NCBI GenBank assembly: GCA_030533445.1
Contig: CM060068.1
Location: forward strand, 33,304,010-33,368,009
Direction: 5' to 3'
Length of the DNA stretch: 64,000 bases
DNA from: Cyprinodon diabolis
Lineage: Eukaryota > Chordata > Actinopteri > Cyprinodontiformes > Cyprinodontidae
The translations under genes and the position numbers were made by a program. Under the pieces are notes generated by a model. The model was not told where the DNA came from. It saw only the letters and a list, made by a program, of their open reading frames with translations, and did not search any database. Of this stretch, positions 55,571-64,000 are shown in pieces; positions within the stretch are counted from its first letter, which is position 1, and the number at the start of each line of letters is the position of its first letter.

Positions 55571-56766
55571 CACCATCTGTAAACCTAAATTATTTGGGAG
55601 ATTGCCTGAAGCAAGATCGACGCTATTTAGTCAGATAGTTGGGAAGCACAGCTGATTGAATCAAATATTTTAGTCTTTTTATTAATACATGCTGGCAATG
55701 TAATCAATTCCCAACCTTAACTTTGTATGAAGATGGACAGCCTGATATTAAAACATCAACATTACTAAAATAATCACAGATCCCTTTTGGGCTTTTACGT
55801 ACGTGTATATATATTTATTTTTTTTTTTTTTTATTGCAACAAGCAAATTTGTGTTTTTAATCTTGTTGCAATTCTTCCGGGCTGAGCAAACTTCGACTAT
55901 ATTTCAAAGATGCTTTGTTCCTGCCGTATCCACAGAGGAATATTAAAACTCAAGATTGTCCTGCTCTTTGTCATATCACAAATCATAGAAAAAGATCTTA
56001 TGTCAATGTACCCTCTCCCTCCCTGTCTTCTGCCTGATGAGACATGTGTGGTTGAAGTGATTGTTTATAACATAACAATAATTAAGACATTGTCACTTTC
56101 TCAGTAGCTGATGACAGATTGAGCCGAATGACAGAGAGACAAACAGGGTAAGATTGAGAGGTCATATTTAGTTGGCTAATAGCAAAAAGAGGAACAGCCA
56201 GAATACAAATGACAAGAGAGAAGATAATGAAGGGTTTGATGTGACACAGAAGACAGAGAGATCTCACAGATGTAGTCAGTTAAAAATGAGCGACAGGCGA
56301 CAGGTCAGTCCACACTGACACACAGCCTTAAGGCTAATAAAAACTGGTTGCATAAACTGAATGAGTACAGTCATGCAGACACAAGAAGGAACTGTGATAA
56401 AGTGACCTTAATGTGTCTTTTGAGGACAAAAAACGTCTCCATTAAATTTTATCAGTTTTATTTTTTTTTATCAAGTGTCACAAAAGCCTTGATAAACCAA
56501 ACACTCTGAGAAATTGGAATTTGATTTGTCTATTTCAACACTGATGCGCAGCCCAGTAGGCTTCCTGTCTTAATCTGCAGCCATTACACTTATTTATTTA
56601 TTTTTTATTCTGAGGTTTCTACATACAGTTGTGGTAAAAAAAAAATAATATACATATATATATATATATTAAACCACCCCTGCTGTCTCATGTTTTCTGT
56701 TGTAAAATGTATGTTGAATGAAAGATAAAATAAACACACTCAAAAAAGAAGAAATCAATGTGCTCT
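55571..56766. other. Intergenic DNA
   Basis: AT-rich, with a T run at 55819-55833 and a short (TA)n at 56651-56669. No supported gene. Confidence 0.4.
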
Positions 56767-56767
56767 G

Positions 56768-57298
56768 TAGCCTAGTAAACTAGCTCCACCCGCCAGTGGC
56801 CAAAATCATTTTTGCCTGCAAGTTGGTCTAGCCGTATCAATGCCCAAGGCCCTAGAACTGGCGGGCCAATCACAACGCAGAGATTTGTTTTGAATTTTTG
56901 GATGCAAAGCGGTCGGGGTTTTGAGGGTGGGACTACAAAGCTGCACTACACTGGAGAAAGCACAAGAAGAAGAGATGACAACAACTATTGACCGGTTCTC
57001 GTTTGAATCAGCTTTAGAATCAGTTTTGGAAGGATTAGACTTGGGGTTTTCGTTGAAACGTGACCAGGAAAAGGCTCTACGCTGAAAGGCTGTTTGTTTA
57101 CACTCCCCCACCAGCTTTCTGGTGTGCTTACTACGTCACCGTCAGTTGCGCTCATTGGTCAGAGCGTTGGCCAATAGGCACAGACAGCGGTTTGAAAGAC
57201 AACAGGTTGTTCTCACCAACAATCCTCTGATGTCTCATTCATCAGGGCCAGACTAAATTACATATTTAGTCTCATATTTAGTCTGTTTTATTAGGCTA
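56768..57298 (+). mobile_element. TAGCCT-ended element with helicase-like ORF start, copy 2
   Basis: Begins TAGCCTAGTAAA and ends TTTATTAGGCTA (one mismatch in 12), 531 bp. The putative 9-bp flanks (TGTGCTCTG / GGCAATCTG) agree at only about half of positions, so this copy is older. It shares with copy 1 the GGCGGGCCAATCAC block, a short ATG-initiated ORF and downstream ATTGG boxes. Confidence 0.6.
56975..57085 (+). pseudogene. 36-codon ORF resembling the start of a RecQ-like helicase
   Basis: Reads MTTTIDRFSFESALESVLEG then LDLGFSLKRDQEKALR and stops at TGA. The layout matches the ORF in copy 1 (ESVLE / RSVLED; LKRDQEKALR / LKEEQRNAIKA) and the segment that precedes Walker A in RecQ-like helicases. 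Only the N-terminal start survives. Confidence 0.4.
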
Positions 57299-58077
57299 GG
57301 CAATCTGATAATTTTCAAAAGATTATAATGATTTATCAACAACTGTACTTAAAAAAAACACTATCAGCATTTATCTAAAGGAATCAAGTTCAGTGCAGAA
57401 AAACTAAGTACAGCCTTATTACAACCATATGAATTAGGAGGACAAAGAGCATCCAGGTGCAAAATTTGATTAACATATCAGAAATTTTTGTAATCTCTAT
57501 GAAGGTAGGCCCTTTTAGAAGTTTGCTGGCCCAGAACCCAAAAACAATGACTTTAAAGATTTCCTTTTTCATTGCTGTCTATCAATCTACAAAGGTTTTT
57601 AAAATAGTTGTCAATCTCCCCAAGAGTGAGTATTCTAGGCAAATTTACCCAGAGGTCAGATCATGCAATTCCTCAAAGAAAATGCAAAACAAAGAGCAAG
57701 CAGCTTCCAACGGTCTAAGGGGCCTTTTTAGTATGCTGCATGTTAAAGTTCTTCCATCCATATTCCATACCATTAATCTTTGCAAGGTTATGGGGGAAGC
57801 TTGTGTCTTTCGCCAGTTGTCCTTCTGACAGATGAGAGAAAAGTACATATGTTTAGCCACGGAACACAGAACTTTTATGCTAAACATATCAGCAAAAAGA
57901 TATTTTACTACTTCTTAAGCATGGTGTAGGAGGTATGATAATTTAACTTGTTTAGCCATTGCATGATTTCTAAATATCCCAATATATTCTAGAGTTAATG
58001 TGAGAACATTTGTAGGGCAGCCTGTTTTTTGAGGTGGCTTAAAAAAGGATTATCATAAATATAGCTGCATATCTACA
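57299..58077. other. Intergenic DNA
   Basis: ORFs on both strands (57457-57828 plus, 57645-57887 minus) overlap one another. CTTCCATCCATATTCC and GGAAGCTTGTGTC hint at an old Tc1-like transposase remnant, too weak to call. Confidence 0.35.
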
Positions 58078-58210
58078 ACACCCTGCAATGGACTGGCGAC
58101 CTGTCCAGGGTATCCCGCCTTCTTCCAGTAGACAGCTGGAGATAGGCACCAGCACCTCTTGCGACCCCACTTGGGATAAACGTGATGGAAAATGGGTGGA
58201 TGGATGGATC
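58078..58210 (+). mobile_element. LINE 3' tail (L2/CR1-like)
   Basis: CCCTGCAATGGACTGGCGACC, TGTCCAGGGTATCCCGCC, GATAGGCACCAGCACC and GCGACCCC end in GGATGGATGGAT repeats. This is the widespread fish LINE 3' end with its tetranucleotide tail. Confidence 0.8.
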
Positions 58211-58606
58211 TACAACACCATGTATTCATTTAACTTCCCTTTGGAGTCATGAAAGTACTCTGTGAAGCGTTTACCTGGACCGCTGGACATTTTATGTGAT
58301 AAAATGAATTTATGTTTGTTTCACTTAAACAGCAATTTTCATCAGGCACAGCTTTGAGAGGCCAGCTGCGGCTCTTCAGGTGCCCTCATCAATCTCCTCA
58401 ACCTCCTCAACCTCCCAACATCAGACCTATGATCTGTTTACTCTCTAAGATGAAAAGCTGTAACTTTTTTGGAAAAAACACAGGTTAGTGACCATGACAA
58501 TCTGACAGAGGATGATTATCCAGGAAATCTGAAACGCTATGGTACACTAAAAACCCCTCCCACTACTGGACTGCTAGAACGACATAATCTGGCCTTAAAA
58601 GCTGGA

Positions 58607-58735
58607 CGTAAGTACATTAAATAGAGGCAGAAGCAGGTGGATCTGATGAGCGGTAATGAGCAACCGGGCTGAGTTTGACAGGTGAATGGAAAAAGCAATC
58701 AAGCCAGCCATCAGCGCCATATCATGACAAAAGCA
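58607..58735. repeat. Dispersed repeat, second copy
   Basis: AGCAGGTGGATCTGATGAGCGG..GACAGGTGAATGG..AGCGCCATATCATGACA parallels 1590-1690. The shared end suggests a common boundary of an LTR-type element. Confidence 0.45.
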
Positions 58736-59590
58736 GGTCAGAAAGAAGCTAGACAGGCCATTAAATGTTGAAGCATTTTAGAATAGCTTGTTCGAAAATT
58801 AAGAAGGTGGACTATAAGAACAGGGGATTTCCTGTGAGTCTTTAGCGATTGTAAAAAGTTGCAATCCTAAGCTCCAATATGATTCTACCCATGAAAGGTT
58901 TGAGGAATCTTACCAACAAGGATCTAAGGTTAAAAAAAAAAAAAAAAAACAACTCTTGGTGAATCTTGTTTTCTGATCCCTAAACTTGCAAATTTGTTCC
59001 ACTACTTTGTGCTGCAGCTGAATTTAGGTTAAGTAAAAAAAAAAAAATCTGCATAGCCAAGGTTGTATTTCATAAGTTACTTCTCAAAAGGACTTTAACT
59101 ATGTTTGGTTTTTGCTGTTCAATTTTGCAAAAGATGAAATGTTATCTCTTAATAAGAAGACTCAAGATAGTAAAAAAAAATTGTATGTTTATAAAACATA
59201 TGTAATACATTCTTTAAATGTATATTGTAACCAACAAAAGCACCAAAAGGCTTAATATACTGTTGAAGTTGCCTCTGCAGTTTTTTCTTTTTTTTCCAAT
59301 TATGCATAGTTTTGTGCAATATCCAATCGTTAGGGAGGGAGTGAATTTAGGTATTGGACCTTCCTGAAATCTAGCTAAATTTCTCTCCTATAGAGGAACC
59401 TAAAATTGTTCAGAACAAGCCTTAATGAACTGAAGTAATGCTTTAAAGGCCAAAAATGCCACCACAGACTATTGAAATTATGCAGAAAATTACTGTAATT
59501 GGTTCTACAAACTGCAGCCATGGTACAAAGAACTGTGGAAACAAAAGATAAAAGGAAAAAAAATGTATATTTTCATAATGTCGTAAGATT
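58736..59590. other. AT-rich intergenic DNA
   Basis: Two A runs (58933-58950 and 59036-59047). No supported gene. Confidence 0.4.
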
Positions 59591-59592
59591 TT

Positions 59593-60277
59593 TGTTGGGA
59601 TCTGCCACCTGTCTCCAGCAGGGTGCGCTGTGGATCTCCTGGGCTGGAGCCCTCCAGCACACCTGGAGCTCGTCAGCCCATCAGGAGACCTTCCCTTCAT
59701 AAGCAGCTGCCAGACCTTCCTTCAACGCCGCAGTGTTGACCTTAGTTTGGTTAGCAACCTGAGCCTCTGTTACCAGAAACAATCTTACTTGTCTCAAGTG
59801 AGAAAACAGATTCTAATCCTCCTCTGTCTTTGCTCACAGGTAACCTGTCTCAAGCCTGAAGCTCTGGGTGAGCTTAACCTGCCTTCCAGCCCTGGTGAGC
59901 CAAACCTGAAGATTCCTATCTGGATTTCCCCTGCTGCTCTCAGAGAAGAGCTGGATTCAAAGTCAGAAGCTAGACGCTGCTGCTGCTTGTGCACTCTGCT
60001 GAACCAACAGTCTCTGGACCCAACGGTTCCCTCTCTCACAAGAGAAGCCTGGACTCCGTCAAGGTAGACTCAGAATTATCTTAAAGGACTCTATTGATCA
60101 TCTGACTGCCCGGCTAATCAAACTATCCATCTCTGCAGACTTCAGTGAACCCAACCCGGACCAGTTCCAGATCCAGTCCATATTCTTGTGTCAACTAACT
60201 CTAATAAACTCTGTTAAACTTTTACCCAGCCTCCGTTGTGTTCTGCATGTGGGTTTGATTTAAAACCAATCATGACA
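59593..60277 (+). mobile_element. Probable solo LTR
   Basis: Begins TGTTGGGATCTGCC and ends AACCAATCATGACA (TG..CA), about 685 bp, with near-matching 5-bp flanks ATTTT / GTTTT. AATAAACTCTG near 60203 followed by GTTGTGTTCTGCATG resembles an LTR poly(A) region. GC-richer than the surroundings. ORFs inside (59630-60067) have no retroelement domain. Confidence 0.6.
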
Positions 60278-60412
60278 GTTTTTTCTTTTTCGTAATGACA
60301 CATAGTATTATAAAAGTATGAGACTAAGTTTATGAATTGGCCTAGTGATGTTGATGGTTAACATAAAGACTGATTTATGAAAAATAAATCTATGGTTCTT
60401 AGAAGGAATGAA

Positions 60413-60553
60413 AAATGTGTGTGCACATTATGGAATAGATGTGAATAAGACATTTCAACGTTATATCTATGCAAGCAATCACATGTGTGTGCACATTGTG
60501 GAATAGATGTGAATAAGACATTTCAACGTTATATCTATGCAAGCAATCACATG
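60413..60553. repeat. Tandem direct duplication, 68-bp unit, two copies
   Basis: GTGCACATT(A/G)TGGAATAGATG through GTTATATCTATGCAAGCAATCACATG occurs twice with a 68-bp period and a single visible mismatch, so it is recent. Confidence 0.9.
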
Positions 60554-61299
60554 GGTACATGACAGAGACAGACATATGATATACCACACGTGTTTGTGTT
60601 TGTGTCATGCTCGTGTGTCTACATCGGCAACATTTCCATTTGAAGGTGTCCATCCCAGCACAGATAATAAGGCAGCGTGTGTGAGTGTCTCCCCAAAGGG
60701 AGCGAGTGACAGTCTGAGGGAGCGTGGCGATACACTTATTCACGCTGATGGAGAGATCAGAGTAAAACATGGCAGACGTTGTCATTGTAGCCTTACACTA
60801 GAGAACGGAAAGCTTCCTAATGTTGATTCTGCAGTCTGGGCTGACAGACTGCTGGGCAGCTTAAAAGGGGAAAAAGAGAGAGATTGGGGGGAGAAAAACT
60901 GGGCAGGAGAGAGGACACCGCAGGAGGAGATGTTTGGATAAATCATAAGGGCTGATATTTTACATTTTTTACATTCATCCTTCTTTTCTGTCACCACCAT
61001 TTAAAACAGAATAAAACTAACTCACATTTACATTTTGTATTTCTGAAATGTGAATACTATTTCACTAAATGTATTATCTCTATCTGTTTTATACACATAT
61101 GAGCCTTAGGAAAGTTGCTCAAAGTTCACACACCCTTGTTTAAAAATAAAGTTTTTTTTTTTTTTTCAAGCTAAAGCAGCAACACCATGATTAATCATTT
61201 TGAAATCTTTACACCTAGAAAGTGACATGTACTGTATTTAACACAAGCACCTAAAATCCAACAAACTGTCTGGACGGTAAAAAGTCTTCAAAACTGTTA
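60554..61299. other. Intergenic DNA
   Basis: Block 60640-60960 has balanced composition (CGTGGCGATACACTTATTCACG, CTTCCTAATGTTGATTCTGC) and could be conserved. No gene supported. Confidence 0.35.
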
Positions 61300-62165
61300 T
61301 CTCTTTTTTTTATATAATGAAGCGTAGGCGGAAGTTCAACTAAAGGAACTAAATTACCTGCCCTCATCATCAGAGGCTCATCTGCCTCTGAAGCAAACCA
61401 ATCAGCTTTGAACCGCAACTCCACAAAGCCCAATCAGCATCCAGAGTTCATTTTAAAAAGGCTTCAAATCTACGACGCCTGCTACCCAGCCAAGCGCAAG
61501 CAGTGGTTGCGCTATGTCTGATTTTGACTCAGATGACACCGATTCAACCTATCTCCATCCCCATCTCCGCCATGGTAACTATGCTCCATATGGCTTTTAT
61601 ATGGTGCTTCTTCAACCTTGACCTTATCAGGGTGTAATTCCTCCTGGACTTTTACTGCATTCCTCGTCACATCTGAATCGGTCCAGCAGAAGACCGCCTT
61701 CTTCTGCTCAATCCTAGAGGGGAGTTTTTCCTCTCCACCGTCGCTTCATTCTTGCTCATCATGGACAGGTTCATGCAAACCTGTGTTTATCCAAGCTGGC
61801 CATCTATCTTCTATCTTCTCACAGTCTACAGCAGGCATCCCCAAAGTCGGTCCTCGAGGGCCGCTGTCCTGTAGGTTTTAGAGGTTTCTCTACTTTAGCA
61901 CAGCTGATTCTGATGATTGCAGTTCAACAAAAGCCTCTTAATCAACTATCAATGTAATCAGCTGTGCTGGAGCAGGGAAACCTCTAAAACCTGCAGGACA
62001 GTGGCCCTCGAGGACCGACTTTGGGGATGCCTGGTCTACAGGATCTCACCAATGCAGCTCAAGCAGATCGCCTTGCCAATCAGCAGCCATGGACTGAACA
62101 ACTTCATCTATCTCCACTCCACCACCAGTTTCAGGCCTTTCTCATACACCTGCTTATGCATATGA
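61300..62165. repeat. Unclassified repeat region interrupted by a hAT MITE
   Basis: CAAT-like boxes, then an ATG at about 61514 reading MSDFDSDDTDSTYLHPHLRH, then CTAGAGGGGAGTTTTTCCTC, which is the dispersed repeat also seen at 1780-1800. After removing 61832-62033 the sequence is continuous. Probably an old mobile element; family unknown. Confidence 0.35.
61832..62033. mobile_element. hAT MITE, 202 bp, long inverted ends
   Basis: Ends CAGGCATCCCCAAAGTCGG and CCGACTTTGGGGATGCCTG, with inverted similarity extending about 58 bp. Flanked by an exact 8-bp duplication GTCTACAG (61824-61831 and 62034-62041). Confidence 0.95.
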
Positions 62166-64000
62166 AGTAAAATGCTGCGCAAATGTTTGACTTGGTAATA
62201 TCCACTTACTTGTAAATGTATTTAGATCTTATAGACTGTGAGGACATCTCTTAACTCTGTGCTCTAAATGGGCCAGTTAAAATAAATTAGAGATTATAGC
62301 TGGACTGAACAGCGTTTACTGTACTGTTCAAAGGTGCATACAAAATAATAATGAAGTTTGTCTAAGTCTAAATGTCCCCATAGCTGTCCACCTAAACGTT
62401 TAGTATGTATTACTTTGTCTTCATGATGCTGTTTGCTGTCTGATGATCTTTAAGCAACCAATCGATGACTGCACACAGCAGCTGGGTATACGTTAAATTG
62501 ATAAAGGCAGATTTATTTACACTTTTGTGACTGCCAAATACCTTTGGATGCATTGGATGTTATTTAGGGTTATCACAGTAAAGAATGGTAAATATGAACA
62601 CCAGGGATGCCGATACTTTTGCAATGCTAAGTCCAGCTAATTAAAGGAGCATGATTGTTGATCTCTCATATAATGTCACGTTGTTTCACTGATTTTATCT
62701 GGAAACTGACTAAAACCCTGTCTCTCTGACAACTGAAGCCACAAAAATATATAGAATGACAGCCCACTGACAGCAACAATATATAGCATAATTTGATGGA
62801 AAAATAGAGATGCATATTCAACTCACCTTGTTTTTTTTCAGGATTTATTCTGGTTCAGAATTATTCTGCACTTAAATTGAATGAGAATGCCACCTGCCTT
62901 GCAGACTTTACCGTCCATCTTTACATGACAAGTAGATAACCAAAATAACAGCCCAATCACATTTCTTCTCAGTTTTGTGTCCATCTTTATTTTACTGTTT
63001 AGAGTTGTCATGTTTTACCAGAAGAAATTGCTCTGGTCCTATTACTGACTTTAGATGGGATCTAATAGGGGTCTAATGGGCTTGGGCTTCAGATCAATAG
63101 TCTATTCATCAGAATCAATAAGTACACGAGTTACATTGCATGTGAACCAGAGCAGAGTGTTGCATACACACACTTGATAACTGTTAGGTAAAAGGAAAAG
63201 CAGAGAGAGGAAGATGAAGAGCAGATGACTCTGGCTGCAGGGGATTCAGAGCTTTGGCACAGTAACAAAAGAAGCAGGACTGCCTCATCTGTTACATTGT
63301 TGGGACTTTTCTTAAGTTTTTAGCAGCTCTGGTATTATAACATCCCAAGGGTTGTGAACATCTAATCTAAGGCATTTTATGTCTGTCTTAAAAACTTTTT
63401 GACTCATTTTATCAACAGCTGTAATAATGATTTCGGTAATATTGTAAATTGTTGATATGATTCAATACATATTTCTAGTAGAGTGTGTGTGCCATAGAGT
63501 TATTGAACATGCATGCCTGACTTCCAGGTTGCAGTCAGACACTGAAATAAACCAAGCCCAGCTGATGTGTGTTTACCTTCCCCAACCCCCAGGAGGCTTT
63601 GGGTAATTGAGCATGAGCAAATAAGCAATAGAAAAGCAATTTCGCACAGAAAAGCACACACACCCACATTTATACGATTGTTTGTTATTGACACACGCTG
63701 ATCCCTTGAAGCAGTGGTGCATGAAAATGTCTGTTGTTGAGGCTGTGATGGTATCAACCCTATGGGAGGCTCTGGACATGCACGGGTTAACTCCAAGTAC
63801 ATGAATGCTAATCTGTTATACGGTATAAATTACAGCCTGTCAAAGAAAAATCACTACCCGATTAAAACATTAAAATAAGCTTTTAGCTTGAGGGCTAAAT
63901 TAGACACACAGAGTTCTAGTAATTTATTGTGTCTAAGACATATAAGTGAAAGCAGTAGCGCATAAAGACAGTCCCACATACATTTATTCACTGAGTCAAG
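62166..64000. other. Intergenic DNA to the window end
   Basis: No gene or named repeat is visible. ORFs at 63500-63802 and 63573-63779 on the minus strand overlap each other and have no recognisable domain. The stretch 63000-63330 and 63500-63790 are mixed unique sequence that could hold regulatory DNA. Confidence 0.4.

Noticed and set aside
59630..60067. 145-codon ORF
   Set aside because: Lies within the probable solo LTR and has no retroelement or host domain.

Overview
The window is vertebrate nuclear DNA, most likely from a teleost fish. It is AT-rich and intron-containing, with no prokaryotic gene packing. The repeats are typical of fish genomes: Tc1/mariner elements and relics, several hAT non-autonomous elements, LINE 3' ends and tRNA-derived SINEs. 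The species cannot be fixed from the sequence.

Only one host protein-coding gene is convincing: the paired-type homeobox gene shox on the minus strand. Five coding exons at 25083-24837, 23435-23227, 20436-20379, 20185-20097 and 17307-17062 join in frame into a 282-residue protein. It has the [12 protein letters not shown] start, a complete Q50 homeodomain split at the usual Q|V site, and a C-terminal OAR motif. The motifs match SHOX and not SHOX2. A TATA box about 250 bp upstream of the ATG fits the proximal promoter known for SHOX, and a CpG-rich block at 26.1-26.5 kb may be the distal promoter or a non-coding first exon.

Layout. 1-3.5 kb: repeat-rich (hAT end, Tc1 relic, a LINE 3' end split by a 1.2-kb Tc1-like element). 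3.5-14.8 kb: mostly unique AT-rich DNA downstream of shox with two old Tc1/mariner relics and two conserved-element candidates. 14.8-25.5 kb: shox with its likely 3' UTR and introns holding candidate enhancers. 25.5-31 kb: upstream flank with candidate regulatory islands. 31-39.4 kb: a transposon-dense zone with a three-layer nested insertion, a Tc1-derived element with long inverted arms, a hAT MITE and a TTAA-flanked MITE. 39.4-64 kb: a gene desert in which homeodomain-motif-rich candidate elements (best at 40.1-40.6 and 51.2-51.5 kb) alternate with mobile elements.

Functionally the window reads as one developmental transcription factor gene in a regulatory landscape colonised by transposons. 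All conserved-element calls are inferences from sequence texture; no alignment was run. The least familiar feature is a pair of about 0.5-kb elements (44112-44665 and 56768-57298) that share TAGCCT ends, CCAAT-box promoters and a short ORF resembling the start of a RecQ-like helicase.
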